This document shows, piece by piece, positions 36,303 through 49,084 of a stretch of DNA of 64,000 bases (positions within the stretch are counted from its first letter, which is position 1; each line of letters opens with the position of its first letter). The stretch comes from Oenanthe sinensis (taxonomy: Eukaryota; Streptophyta; Magnoliopsida; Apiales; Apiaceae). The stretch is taken from the NCBI GenBank assembly GCA_028671895.1, contig JAPMAC010000197.1:5337001-5401000 (forward strand), read 5' to 3'. The notes beneath the pieces were generated by a model. That model was not told where the DNA came from. It ran no database searches and saw only the letters and a program-made list of their open reading frames with translations. The position numbers and the translations under genes are program-made.

Positions 36303-39300
36303 ATGATGGACTTCATGGAGCAATCTGAGCTCAGTTACATTCTGAAGGCATCCCCAGTGATTCATATGGATGCTGTATCCAAAGCATGGAGTTCTGCACA
36401 GGTAGTTGATCCTTCTCAGGATCAACCAAGTAAAATAATGTTCACCTTTGGCTCCACTACTTTTGATGTTACTGCTGATGTGCTTAATTCAGTTTTTAAA
36501 TTGCCTATGAAAACACCTTTTGATGAGACTGTATCTGATGATGACATTAAAAGCATGTTTAAGGCAATAGGTTATTCTGCTAGCTTAGATAACATGAGCA
36601 AGATAACTAGGCCTTACTTAAGAAAAGAATGGTCATTTTTCTTTGATCAAATTGCTAAGTATTTCACTGGTAAATGTAGTGGTTTTGATGCTATTACTGC
36701 TATTACTTATCAAATTGGTCACAGTCTCCTATTTGATAGAGTAATCAACATTGGTGATATGTTGCTCACTCAAATGGGAACAAAATTAAATAATGTGCAT
36801 GAGGGGAGGAAGAAAGTCTACTATCATAGATTTCTTATGATTCTCCTTAACCACTTCATTCCTGACATGTCAACCAAGTTGGCAGATGATTGTTGTATGC
36901 AGGCATACAAACAACAAAGAAGAATATTCTCTGACATCAAGAGAATTGATGACAAGAAGCAGAGTCTACCTGCCATGACTTATACACAGGTAATGCAGGT
37001 AAAACTCTCAACCTACAAACCTTCTCTCTACAATGCTTCATTTTTTTGTGGTGAAATGGTGCAGGAACAAGTAATGGAGAGTCCCCCTGCACCTACCCAA
37101 GTCACTCAATCCCCTTCAATTACACAATCTTCTAAACCAAAATCCAAAAAGAAACCAACCTCTGGTGTCTCTCAACAGGCACCAGTTGTAAAGAGGAGAA
37201 AATTGATTCAATCTAGGCTTATAGATGAGCACAGTGATGAGGAGCTCAACCCTCTAGAGAAACAAGTTGTTGAAGGTCTTTCTTTGCTAAAAGAAGGTCA
37301 TGAAACACTTGATTCTAACCCTCAAGCCAAGTCTGTAGACTCTCCAAAGGCTACAGACTGTGACAAACTTAGGAATGCACCTCAGGATTCTCAAATTGAA
37401 TCTCCTGAGAAATCTTTTGCTCAGAAGTACAGACGGTTGATGAAGGCTTATTCTGCACACACACACAAGCCTATTATTATTACTAACCCTATTTTGCAGG
37501 AAACAGATGCTCCCAAGGCCCCTGCAGAGCCAGACTCTGAAAGTAAGAAATTACCTGAACCAGAGTCTAATGTTGAGTCAGAGTCTAGAGTGCCTTTAGA
37601 CTCTGATCATAAGACATTTTGGGAAGGAATGCCATTGGATGCAGCCTCAAGTCTAATTGATGAAATCATTACTCCAAGTGATGAGGCACTGCTATTCTTA
37701 TATCCTTTGGTGTAATCAGTCGAAGATCCGGAGCAACATCAGACTAAATCTCAAGTCTTGGATTTTCTTTCAACCTATGAAGCCCTAAGGAAGAGAATGG
37801 AACAGGAGCTACAGATGTCTGCACAGGATGTGGTCAAATCTCTATACAACTACCTATTCAACTCTTCATTTCAAGAAAAAGCAGCTGGGCTCATAGAAGG
37901 CAGGACAACTGAAGTTCTCAAAGCACTAGGTGTGCTAGACTCTGAACATCAAATCACAAAGAAGCCTAAAAAGCTTAGGATCTACAAAAGGAGAGAATCA
38001 GAGTCTGTTGCTGAGTTGGAGACTGAGATTGAGCAACCAGTTTTTGACTATGAAGCAATTTGGGATCAAGGGATTACCTACAGGACAGCTATTGATTGGA
38101 TTTCTACTATTCAGCCATTTCCAAGAAAGGTGGTTGATTTTCTTGTCCAAAATGTAGGTAAGGTGGCCAACAAATACATTTAGCACTCCATGCCAGGATC
38201 TTTCTCAATGGACACTTGGATGCATTAACTTTGGTGGAACCACATGATGTAGCAGGTGATGCAAGGCAGTTAGAGGTTGGGACTAGTGCACCAGTGGTGA
38301 CTAGTGATAAAGATGCTCAGTCTGCCTCACCCACACAAGAACCACCTAGTCAGAGGTTGGGTGATAGTGAGGCAGATGAGTATGCTGTTGGGCCCTCCTT
38401 GGCAACTCACCAAAGAGCTGATGAGAACCCCAGTGATATGGGAGGACAGACTCTGATGGATGCTCCTGAAGAAATTTTCCATTCTATTCTATCAGAGTCT
38501 ATCCACATTGAAGGGGAGTCTCATGCACAAAGAGTCAAAGATAGTGACACTCAGACTTTGGCTTCTTATGAAGTCATACTGAAGTAGTCAGAGTCTAGAG
38601 TAGACCCTGAGACTGGAATACTGGAGCTAACAGACTCTGAAAAGAAAGAAGATGCTTGTAAGGGTTCAGAATCTGTTGCTGCTCACCCCTTAGTGGAAAC
38701 CCCTAGCCTTCAGACATATGAAGGGGTTCCCCTCCATCAAGGTGGTTCAGGTATTGAAGCACAATCATTCTCTCTCAACACCTCTTCTGTAGGATTCTTA
38801 AGTGCACCCTCCAAAATGAGTGAAAAATATCTGAGAGGCTGGCACTGGTCCAAGCAAAAGGAGAGGTAGAAAAGGCTGTAGAGAGCCTGAGTGAGATTGA
38901 GAAAGTGGGTGTCCAACCCCACTGTGAGAATGAGAGATTAGGGTATCCTGAACCTAGCTTTACTTATTGGGATCAAGATTTTCCAAAGAATTGGTCCAAT
39001 AAGTTGGAGCAGGGGATTGATGAAAATTCAGTTTTATTGACTGTGCAGATTGGCAAAAAGGAGGAGGCTCTTGCTACTCAAAAGTCATTTACACAGAGAC
39101 CACAACTTCATCTGGTGGATTCTCTATCAAGGAGAGCAGATAGAGTCATGGAGGCTTTGGTGGATAACCCTGTCATTTTACCTGAGGCTGCAACATTGAA
39201 GTCAGAAGAACCACTTTTAATCATGCCTATAAGGGCTAGACTTCCAGAGTCTACAGTCTCTGATAACTCCCAGGAGGAGTCAGGGTCTATAGTCCCGGTT

Positions 39301-40969
39301 GCAGTTTCGGAGTCTACACCACCAGAGTCTACACCACTCTCACAGCTTGAGCCTGTTGCTAAGGAGTGCACTTCTGAAGATGATGATGAAGTTCACCCTT
39401 CTTTTGTCTATTTTGATCAGGTGTTTCCTCAGTCTTGGGAGTCTGCACAGAAAAGAGGCTTCACTGATCAAGATTCTTTTGCATGTGTTCTGGCTATTTC
39501 TTCAGTCTGAGAGACTGAAAGCTTTTCAGAAAAAATCTTATCTCCAGGAACATGGTCACTACCCTGGTGAAGAGGATCAAGCTCTGGATGGGGATGTTAA
39601 AGCTGAGCCAGAGACTGTTGCTAAGCAGTTGGCTAATGGGGTTAAAAACATTTCTCATATTACCACCAAACTCACTGGTGTTGATAATACTACTTCTCTG
39701 CTCAGTACCAAATTTGACATAATTCATTCCCTTCAATTATCCAAAGAGGTCGCTTTCAAGAATGCTCTAGCTGATATCACTTCTATTCAAGCTTCTCTCA
39801 AATCTACAGTCTCTGATTTAACCTCTAAGGTTGATTCAGTCATTGCAGCACATACCAATATCTCTACAGTTCTTGAACAGATTCTTTTAGCTGTCACCAG
39901 TAATGATGATGTCAAAAAGGGGGAGAAGAAAGGTGAATCCTCCAGGAAAAATAAGGATGATGGTTGCAAAGATAAATCAAAGGGAGTTAAAAGGAGGAGA
40001 GATGGTGATGATGGTGATAGTTCTCATGGTCCTAGGGATCTTGATGATGTGCAACAAAAGCAATCTGGAGTAGCAAAAACTCAAACACATCAGTCAGGGA
40101 CTAGACATGGGAAATCAGAGTCTAAGTCAGACTCTGATAAGCAAAGAAAGAAGTCAGACTCTGATGAAACTCAAGAACCTTCATACTGGAAGTGCAGTCA
40201 ATCAAATCTGCAACTTCAAGCTAAAAAGAAGATAGGTCTTGGAGGATTTGAAGAATCTGACATTGACAGAACATCTACTCTAACCAGGGATCCTCAATCC
40301 TTGACAGATAGGCAGTTTGAAAAGATCACACAGAAGCATTTAAACAAGGTGGTGTCTGCTCAAATTGTTTATAATGTCTATGAAAGAAAGATGCAAGAAG
40401 GACATAGAAGCACATAAAAGGTGAAGAATGAGATGCTGGTTTACTTCTTAGAAGGTGGATCAGTTAGATGGATTAGCCAATCAAATTTTATCTTTTTCAA
40501 ACAGGCTGAGGAATTATAGTACATTAGATTTCTCTTACAGATTGCATATGAAGTAAATAAGAGTAAAGAGGCTATCACTCGCAAATGGTTCAAAGAGATT
40601 GACAGAAAGCTGACTTTGCACAGACAGGAAAATCGACAAATGGGCAAATTTTCTTTAAAATATGTTGATACTGAGGGAAATGATCAAGTCATGCCATTGG
40701 AAGAAAAACAGATTAAATTTCAAGAAGGTGTGGGTCATTACTTTGGGTTTCAGCCTATGAGTGGGAAAGTTAGTGTTCTAATGTTGAAGGACTTAAAAGA
40801 TCAAGAAAGCAGTGCAAATGATCTGAGAGCAGCTTACTGTCAAATCAAATGCTCAAGTGAAGAAATGAAGAAGTTGAAGAAATTTGTTGGTGAAGCTCTG
40901 GCAATTGTGGAGGAAAATATGCTGAATTCATTTTTGAAGAACAATCCAACCTTTGAGAAGATTAAATGA
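36303..40969 (+). pseudogene. Element A envelope-like ORF, broken
   Basis: A long ORF after pol, in the position of the Sirevirus envelope-like gene. The N-terminal part (36303-37715, 470 codons) aligns with element B around 50600-51250. It continues in the same frame after TAA (37713-37715) to 38183, shifts frame near 38184, meets TAG at 38585-38587, shifts again near 38835 and 39510, then runs to 40417 and, after a stop, to 40969. The middle is Ser/Glu-rich. A coiled-coil-like segment lies at about 39650-39900, followed by a Lys/Asp-rich stretch. I see no signal peptide or clear membrane span; 'envelope-like' is by position only. Confidence 0.78.
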
Positions 40970-41080
40970 GAAGTAATTATTTTTCCTTTAAAATGCTTTT
41001 ATACTGTTCTAGATTGATAGTTTTATTCTTTAGTTTTGACATCATCAAACCTGGATTTATGCTTACATTTTATAAAGCAT

Positions 41081-41094
41081 AAATAGGGGGATAT
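41081..41094 (+). other. Element A polypurine tract
   Basis: AAATAGGGGGATAT directly abuts the 3' LTR. It primes plus-strand DNA synthesis and is nearly identical to the tracts of elements B and C. Confidence 0.88.
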
Positions 41095-41867
41095 TGTTAG
41101 GAATATATTCATTTGATGATGTACAAAATGCTAGAACAGGGTCTAGCTTAGTTTATTTGTAATAAGTCTTTCTAGTCTCTGAAATGTATAATCAGAGTCT
41201 AGATAGTCAACATTCATGTTACTTGTACTTAGAAGAATTTCTGTAGAAAGTGAAAACAGAGTCTGTATGAAGATCAGAGTCTGGAAGGTGATCGGAGTCT
41301 ATAGACTATCAGAGTCTATCATCTATCAGAGTCTACATATGATCAGAGTCTGAAGATCATCAGAGTCTGAAGGGTTCAGAGTCTATACAGTTAAAGTTAA
41401 ATTTGGAAGAAGATCACAGGAATGGAAAGTCTTCGAAGATCAAGATAAATATATTGCAGATATGCTATGGGAAAGAAAGAGAATTCTAGAAGGAAACTGT
41501 CAACTAATAATTAGGAATTATATTCCTATTGTAATTTATCTTTCTGTTATTAGTTGATAGGTAGCTCTCTATATAAACTCTATGTAACCTAATTGTAAAA
41601 GTGTGGAAGTCGAAGCATAATTTGTCTGAGTGATATTTTTGTGAGAGCATAGAGATAGAGAGAGTTGCTGTGATAATCACAGAGAAGCTGCTAGGGTTTG
41701 TGTACACCCTAGGAGAGTTTTATATTTACAATTCAATAATACAAACAGTACTTATTCATATTTGTGTGTTTGATCTTTGTTCTTAATTCATATCAAGTTG
41801 ATTTTAAAACAGGCAGAAAAGACACACACGTATTCAACCCCCCTCTACTTGTGCAACTGGGAAAACA
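41095..41867 (+). repeat. Element A 3' LTR (773 bp)
   Basis: Starts TGTTAGG and ends AACA. Contains about nine AGAGTCT words at 41188-41390, a TATA box (TATATAAA, 41570-41577) and the C-run box near the end. It is followed by TGGCA, which is also the sequence at the matching site in C's uninterrupted LTR (60559-60563). Confidence 0.92.
41188..41390 (+). repeat. AGAGTCT array in element A LTR
   Basis: About nine copies of (A)TCAGAGTCT(A/G), including one GGAGTCT variant, spaced roughly 17-70 bp upstream of the TATA box, where LTR enhancers lie. Two copies read TATCAGAGTCTA, identical to the primer-site junction at 30163. Confidence 0.88.
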
Positions 41868-42418
41868 TGGCATTTCTCCAATACTGATTTACCACCTTTG
41901 TTGATCCTCCACATGACTCAAGAAAACCAACTACTTTAGAATGATTAAAACCATATTAACCGACGAAAGCTTGCCTCCAATGTCCTGACACTTTATGCAA
42001 CAGTCTGGTTCATAAGTGACTAGTCTTGATAGGGGCTCTCGATTCCGAACATGATTCCACATTCTTCTTTGCAAACCTTACTTGTAGCTTCGATTGTAAT
42101 GCACTAAAATCTTCATAGACTAAGACAATCTTCTGTAGCTTCCACATCCTTGAATAGATGTGAATATCTTTTATTCTTCACTGAGGCCTGAACATGTTAA
42201 TGAACTTCTTCCAGTGAGCTTCAAGTCTGTAGATGATCCTTTGATACTTTGTCTTAATTGAACTTTGTGATCCAAGATTTCTGTGCACCTGCATACTATT
42301 ACATGTCCTGTTCTATTGTTGAGTTATCATCAACCATTACATAGAGATTTCATTCAGCATTTCTAGTACACATGAAAGTGCAGTGAGTTACTTCTCTTCA
42401 ATCCTATCTCCCCTTTCA
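41868..42418 (-). repeat. Element C 3' LTR remnant
   Basis: 551 bp matching 60559-61109 without gaps and with scattered substitutions. On the minus strand it starts TGAAAGGGG immediately after the PPT. It is cut at 41868 by element A's LTR. Confidence 0.9.
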
Positions 42419-44460
42419 ATCTCCCCCTATTTGGTTGATATGGAATAGCAATCAAATACTATTTCCCTTTACAATCTCCCCCAAAAGCAATTAAATAAAA
42501 TTAACTACTAGAGGATAACTCAACTAACATACAAGAAACAATTAAAGTACTGGACATGGAAATAATATACAAAAGGTTCTGGAAAGATATAATCAGTTAA
42601 ATCCAGATTTCCTGAGTTGTTGAAAATGAATGATGAATTTATGAATTTCATTTTCCTTTAGCTTCCTCCACTTCAATGTTCTTCAAAGATGGGGTTCTTT
42701 CAATAAAGAAACAAATCATTAGTAAAGACTTCTGAACAATCATTCTTGTTCATCTTGCAATTCGAACTAGAACATACAGCTCTCTATATTACCCATAAGA
42801 GGTCAACTCATTCTCCCCTTAAGGTTGTTCTCTCTTGGAATGAAAGTCACTTCCTCTTTTATTCAGGATGTTCTATTTCCAGGAAACATATTTGTCTTTC
42901 TTCCCTGCACTACTCCACTGACTTCATCTATCACTGAAACAAGAAATAGAACACACTTGGACACTTCTCATATGCCCCTTGAAAATCTCCTTCACATTCT
43001 TCTTTACCCAGAAAACTTATACTTAGCAAAAACTCCCCCTGAGTTGATACTCTTCAAAGAAATCTTCATTTTCATTCATTGATCGTGCTAGAAAGAATTC
43101 TTCTGCCGAACCTCTGCTAAGAATGTTTCAAGGACAAATCTTCAAACAAATAGAGCAAAATCCCTTAGATATCTTTTCAGAATAAGATATAGCATTGCAA
43201 ACCAAGATGTTTCTCCATAACTTCTCCCCCTTAGTACGACAAGTAACTTCTTCCCAATTGACAAAAAGTAACTTCTCCACTTCAGACGAAAAATTAGTTA
43301 AGTCTACAACACCTTTAGGGATTAGGCTCCAACCAATTATTAAGAAACTCCCCCTTAGTAATTTCTCCCTTGCATCACTAAGGTTTCAATTTTATCTAAT
43401 TCTCCCCCTTAGTTCATGCAAGCTCCAATCCACCCTTGTGTCTTTAGATATCCTCTAAGTAACCTCCACAAGATAGGACCCCTTAGTTCATGCAAGCTCC
43501 AATCCACCCTTGTGTTTTTAGATATCCTCTAAGTAACCTCCACAAGATAGGATTGACAGATCTCGTTTCTTGTATCACCAAATTCTCCCCCTTAGTTGAG
43601 AATATCCTTTAAAATAATAAAAGTATAATCTACATCCAATCGAATAAGAAACTCTCCTCAAATTGAACATAAAATCCTCCTTAGGCCTAAAAATTAATGT
43701 CTCCCCCTTTGAGATTGAGAATAACATGAATTAATAGACCCAAAGGTAATAGTTTGGACATTCCCACTAAGCTTCAGCTAGACTCTTCTTCAGCTTGTCT
43801 TTCGGAAAAGAATCTCTTCAACATTTCAGAGCTGGAAAATTCAGTAACAGGATTCAAGCATAGTAGCAAGGTTAATGTTTGGTCTATGGTTTCCTCACTT
43901 CTACTACGTTCTGTTGGTGTTTACACTTTTAAGCGTACGTGTTCCACTCATTTCTCTCCCTATTTCTCTCACTCAAGAGTATCACTCCCTCACTTCACTC
44001 AAGTGTTTCTCTCCCTTACTTGCACTCATTCCATTTATAACAATTTGTACCTTGCAAGTAAATCCATGCTAGTCTCACCAAGATATTATGGATCGTTGAC
44101 TGTAGCATGTTGTCGATCACTAATGATCTAGGTTCTGAGATGGAATCTTAGACAGGGTTTCAGTTAGGCCGTCACCCAACTCACCATGAGCAAATCCATG
44201 CACATGTGGCTCGTCGTCGGGGAATAACCTTTCTGAAATTGGAATATCCTCCATTCCAGGAGTGACTGAAATCCCAACACCCTGATCCTCAAAAGACTCA
44301 TCAAATTGATAAACCAACTGAATCATAGTCTACGAGTTGTTGCTCAGCTACTTTCAGCATCAACAATCTCCCCATATGCAAATCCATGCACTAGATCATT
44401 GAATGTGGTATGCGTACTAGCAGCTATCTAAGCATCAACCGACTCCCCATATGCAAGTCC
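42419..44460 (-). repeat. Polypurine tract of element C and cluster of PPT-like copies
   Basis: The PPT next to the LTR reads AAATAGGGGGAGAT on the minus strand (42419-42432). Upstream on that strand are about ten more purine runs of the form AAGGGGGAG, near 42475, 42815, 43030, 43221, 43352, 43403, 43583, 43702, 44370 and 44445. Multiple PPTs before the 3' LTR are a known Sirevirus trait. One copy lies in a 74-bp tandem duplication (43405-43478 and 43479-43552) and the last two are 75 bp apart. Confidence 0.8.
43405..43552. repeat. 74-bp tandem duplication with PPT-like motif
   Basis: Two adjacent near-identical 74-bp units beginning CCCCTTAGTTCATGC. Each carries a PPT-like purine run on the minus strand. 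Confidence 0.93.
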
Positions 44461-47400
44461 ATGCACTGGATCGTTGACGGTGATATGCCTTTAAGTTTTG
44501 AGCGATCCATGTATGCCAGAATTTGAATTCCTGGGAGAGTAGACATGTACAAACATCTCTCTCAATCACCTGTGAAGATGAATTAACTCACTATTTTCAG
44601 TCATGGAAAACTGGTAGTGATTGCCTCTTAACATCAACAGATTGCTCTGCGGATGTGAATCCCGTTAGGGAACTAGGACTGTTCCTCCTAGGAAGGTTGA
44701 CAAGGATTCTAATATATGGCAAGAAATCCAAGTTTCCCTCAAATGCCTGTGAAGGTGGCTCAACAACTTCATTCACCATAAATGGTAAACAAAGAAGTTT
44801 AGGGGTTTTACCTATACCTCCCAATGTGCACTTCTTGCAATGTGTCCTCACAATTGTTAGTCCCAAGAGAGGCTAGAGAACTGTTAGATCCTATAACATC
44901 CCTTAGAAGCAAAAACTTTAGGATTACCATCAGCGTGAATGCTTTTGGTGTGCTTGACTCATTACAAGGTGCTCTGGCTGACGAGCGAATTTTCAATGAA
45001 ATCACCCTGTTGAGAGAGTTCATTCAGAAACGGTTGAATTGCCTTTTCAGCTCTGCATCCTTTTGTGAGAATACAGATGAGCTACAGATACCTCAATTTG
45101 TATACTTCTTTCCTTCTCGAGAGGTAGAGCTGTGGGTGCACTTCCGACACATCCTTTGCTACAATTAATGCAGTTTCTCCCTTAACAACCGCTAATCTAC
45201 ATAAGTTCCTTATATCACCAAGGTTTGAAAGTTTGAATTAGAATGATAGTGTTTGGTACTAAGGCCTTGGTTAGAAATTGATGGATTATTCAACTTCTAG
45301 ACCTTCCCCTATAGCCACTAAGGCCAAACCATTACGGCTAAATAGATAGAGTTGATCAGAGCTATATAAAATTTAGTAGAGTATGATTAAACTTATTCTC
45401 TATTCCTTCTCAGAAATATAGCATCGGAGCAATGTGTCCTCAAGAAACAATGCACTAGAGCTAAAATGTGGGAATTAATAAAGAATAGGTAAAAGAATAT
45501 TAAGCCAAATTTCATAAACTCACAATTTTGAAAAAAAGTTTAACAGATTAACAAAAGTGTTCTTTTGAATTTCTCTTAGATAAACATCCAATTGAAATTG
45601 AACTCTTTTAACAAAAACATTTTGATTAATAACTCAAATCTATTTCATCTTGCTCACTGTATGTTTTCAGAAATTGTTTTGCAATTCATTCTTATCTGAT
45701 ATTATCTCTGACTTAAAACATAAATCATAAAAAAATCGAATGAATGCTTTAGTCATACAGTCCAAGGCACTAATCCCAAAGCAAACAACCATTGTTTTAA
45801 TACTAAAGGTCAATGTGAAACAGACATTAGCAAGAGTTTTGAAAAACGTTTTACCAATGGTTGATACCTCAAGATCAAAACAATTCACTCAAATAAAATA
45901 GCCTGATACCATGCAACCTAAGTTACAAGTTATCAAGTAACTTTATTTAAACAAATCGTGGAGAGAAAACAGTTTTCATTAAAAACATTTAGAAAGAGAG
46001 AGGATATATGATTTTGAAATAGAAAGATAATCCTCAAGAAATGTTCTCTTTCAAAGGGAGTTTTTTCATAAAAAAAACTTTTAGTGGCTTTTCATTCTGT
46101 TGCAAATGAATGCATGTTTAGATAAAACATTTTTCACAAGAAATAGACAAGAAATTTCTTTATGCATTCAAGTTTTAAAGAATGAAAAATATATGTTAAT
46201 ACTAATGAATTATCAAAGATATGAATGACAAGGCATTCAAAAGTACTAACATCATTCAATCATTTTGTAATAAAATGCATCTTACTACAAAACAATCAAG
46301 CACATAAGATACTTACATTATGCTAGACAATTACCATTTGTCGCTTGAAACAAACACATATTGCAATATAGATCATGGTAATTCTAAAGCATAAAACATA
46401 AGCATCCGCTAAACACTGAACATACATTGACCGAATGACAGCATCTAACTTCTTACACTACATCTCAACAATTATCACATAAGCATATTGTAAATACTCA
46501 TGAAAATCAGAATGTATGTAAGCTCGAGGTACTAGTTGCATCAGAGATCAAATACCTTTAAATATTAATGCTAAAATTTATGATCTTTGACAACCCCTCG
46601 CGATGTAGTAAATTACTTTCGATATCAGTGTTTTTTTTTGAAATAATCTTTTTGTCACTTAGTGCAGAAATTCTAAGTGACATCACTAATATCAAAAGAA
46701 TGATAACTAATATTAATGGATTTTGCAAAAGACATGAATTACATCACTTAAACTACATATTAAGTGGTTCCATTAATATTAGCATTAAATAATTAGAAGT
46801 AAATAAAATTACAATTAATTAATATATACAAATACTTATGCTGAAACATTTGATACATATAGCATGAATAACATATGATAGCACAAAGTACGAGGTCCTG
46901 GATATAAATTGACTATACAGAGAGATGCTACATTGTTAGGTCCCTAGGTCCCGGGTGATCATAGGTAATCTCATAGCGATAATATTGGGTCCCGGGTGGT
47001 CACAAGCCAAACATTAATCAGTTCCTAGAGATCGTAGACATCTAAATAGCATGAACACTCTCTATAAACATTACATTTAAATAAATCAATATTAGACTAG
47101 AGTGACATACCTTAGTCAATAGAGCTTTTACTGGTGTATAATCGTTGAATGAACAATTACTCCTCTTTGCCCGAGAGATCGAATGTTTACTCCTTTGGAG
47201 ATCGAACGTTTACTCCATTTGGACATGAATAACTTTTCAGCTACCAGTTAACATTGTTCCTCGAAACAATACCACGCTCATCCAGACGGAAACTGCATTA
47301 CCTTCAACACCAAAATATTTCCTTGTAGATATTGGTCTTGGCAGCAGCTTCACTAAACTCAGCACTCTAGAAACCAGTAGTCCTGACACTAGTAGAGTAG

Positions 47401-48244
47401 AAACTTCAAAAACTCCGAACTATCCTTCAGCGTCTGTATCAGTACCAAGTCTTCATGTGGATTGATTCTTTGTGCTAAGTGTATCTGCCTCTGGTTCAAT
47501 TGAGTTAGTTCCTTGATTCGAACCCTACTCAATCTTGATTAGTTAGTGCATCTTCAATCTTCATTGAATTCACTCAGAAAAACCAATGAAATTCTCTTAT
47601 ACATGCACGACACTACCAATCACTACTCTACTACCCGTTTTCATCAAGAACTGACTCTAGGAAATTTTGTTACACAAAACCCTTTGTCATGACAGATATG
47701 TCCTTAATGTTTCTTTAGATATTCAGTGGGTAGAGTAGACTTCTTCAAATATGATTGAGATCATCTTGCATTATCTTTAAATTGACAATTTCCTTTCTAA
47801 TATGCAATCACTCAATCTGGATCACTCAGTGTTCCTAAGAATCTCAACTCTTACTCAATTAGCACTGCTAGCCTTTGAACATCAAACAAGACTAGTTGAT
47901 CCAACTTACTGATGCTCCTCCTGAGATACTGCTTGCAGCTTTTCTTCATTTGGTGTCATCTGATCTTGAGCCCTAAACAAGATGTCAACCTTTATAAATT
48001 CAGAGCTAAAATCAAGCGAATGCTAGGGAGCTTGATGATGATGTTCACTACATCTAGACCATCTTAAATCAATCACAGACTCTGTGTAAGCTCTTAGCTC
48101 CAAATAAGATAGCCTTCCATCACACCATGTGACTTCAGGCATGATTAATCTTACTTGATGTCTTCTCTTTACATTTGTTAATTAGACTTGCTGTGTCAAC
48201 TGATTCAGCCGTAGTGAATAAGAAACCTTAACTCTATCCATTAT
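44461..48244. other. Element C interior, left part
   Basis: No convincing gene. Small open frames on both strands (for example minus 44597-44866 and plus 44824-45168) overlap and show no family motif. A pair of similar short sequences containing GGTCCCGGGTG is present at about 46940-47010. The AT-rich section 46560-46800 contains short inverted repeats. Everything else looks non-coding. Confidence 0.5.
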
Positions 48245-48249
48245 CCTTG

Positions 48250-49021
48250 TGTTAGGAATCTACATGTGATTTGATGATAACATTAATCTTAGAATCATAG
48301 AAATTTTATTTGATGTAACTGATCAATTGATATGAAAGTTATAAATATCAATTAATCAGGAAACCATTTATCAGTTGAAGTGTTTATATGAATCAACTGA
48401 TAATTTGGATTGTAGCATAGGTGTACTTAGTCTATTTCAATCGATAAGGTGTAAATCAATTGATATTTTGTTCATCAATTGATGTTAGAGTCGATTGATA
48501 TAGATCATCAATTGATGTGTAAATTAAACTGTTGAATTATAATTATGTGAAGACAGGAAATTACACAAGTGAAGGATGATCAATTGATATTGAAGCAATG
48601 ATGGATGAGGGATCAATCAAAGAAGCCAAGTCAAGCATTGAAGACCATCAACTGATGTGAAGACCCATCGATTGATATATCGATTGATAACATCTATCAA
48701 TCGATAAGCCATCTTTTATCAATCGATGGATATAAAGATCAATCGAAGAAGAACAGTTGATTTGTTTTCTAATCTTGTAAAAATGCAGCTAGGTTTCTTT
48801 TAACCTAGGAACATTGAGCAAAAATATACACTGATGGAAAAACCAATCCATCAGCAATTTTAAATCTCTTTGTTCAATTTACATTTCAGTCTTAAATTGT
48901 TAGAACATATTCTCTCTATATTCTCAAACTTCAAGAACAAATATTAGAACAAGCAAAAAGTTTTAATATTTGTATTCAACCCCCCCTTCTACAAATATTG
49001 ACATTGTTCTAGGGAATAACA
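48250..49021 (+). repeat. Element B 5' LTR (772 bp, internally deleted)
   Basis: Starts TGTTAGGAATC and ends AATAACA. Compared with the 3' LTR it lacks about 346 bp (equivalent to about 54984-55329), with AAG microhomology at the joint near 48748. The missing part contains the TATA box. It also has a 17-bp extra segment near 48685-48705. It is rich in ATCAATTGAT and ATCGATTGAT words. Confidence 0.95.
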
Positions 49022-49023
49022 AT

Positions 49024-49035
49024 TGGTATCAGAGC
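49024..49035 (+). other. Element B primer-binding site
   Basis: TGGTATCAGAGC, complementary to the initiator Met tRNA 3' end, two bases after the LTR. Confidence 0.9.
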
Positions 49036-49084
49036 AGGCTTTCAACATACAGAAAGTTTAAAGATCAAGAACAGTATCTACAAA

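Larger units (their letters stand above)
30046..41872 (+). mobile_element. Element A: Sirevirus-like Ty1/copia retrotransposon, defective
   Basis: Gene order is gag, integrase, reverse transcriptase, RNase H, envelope-like ORF, with integrase before RT as in Ty1/copia. The PBS is complementary to initiator Met tRNA (30163-30173), the PPT is AAATAGGGGGATAT at 41081-41094, and a complete 3' LTR lies at 41095-41867. The sequence after the 3' LTR (from TGGCA at 41868) matches the interior of element C's intact LTR from 60559, so A inserted into C's other LTR. The 5' LTR survives only as its last roughly 115 bp. Gag is disrupted and partly duplicated, no protease is visible, and several stops and frameshifts break the frames, so A cannot be autonomous. 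The trailing envelope-like ORF and the PPT/PBS type point to the Sirevirus lineage. Confidence 0.92.

Noticed and set aside
46559..46793. Possible MITE with AT-rich inverted ends
   Set aside because: The matching ends (TTAATGCTAA-like) are short and AT-rich, with no convincing target duplication; chance pairing is likely.
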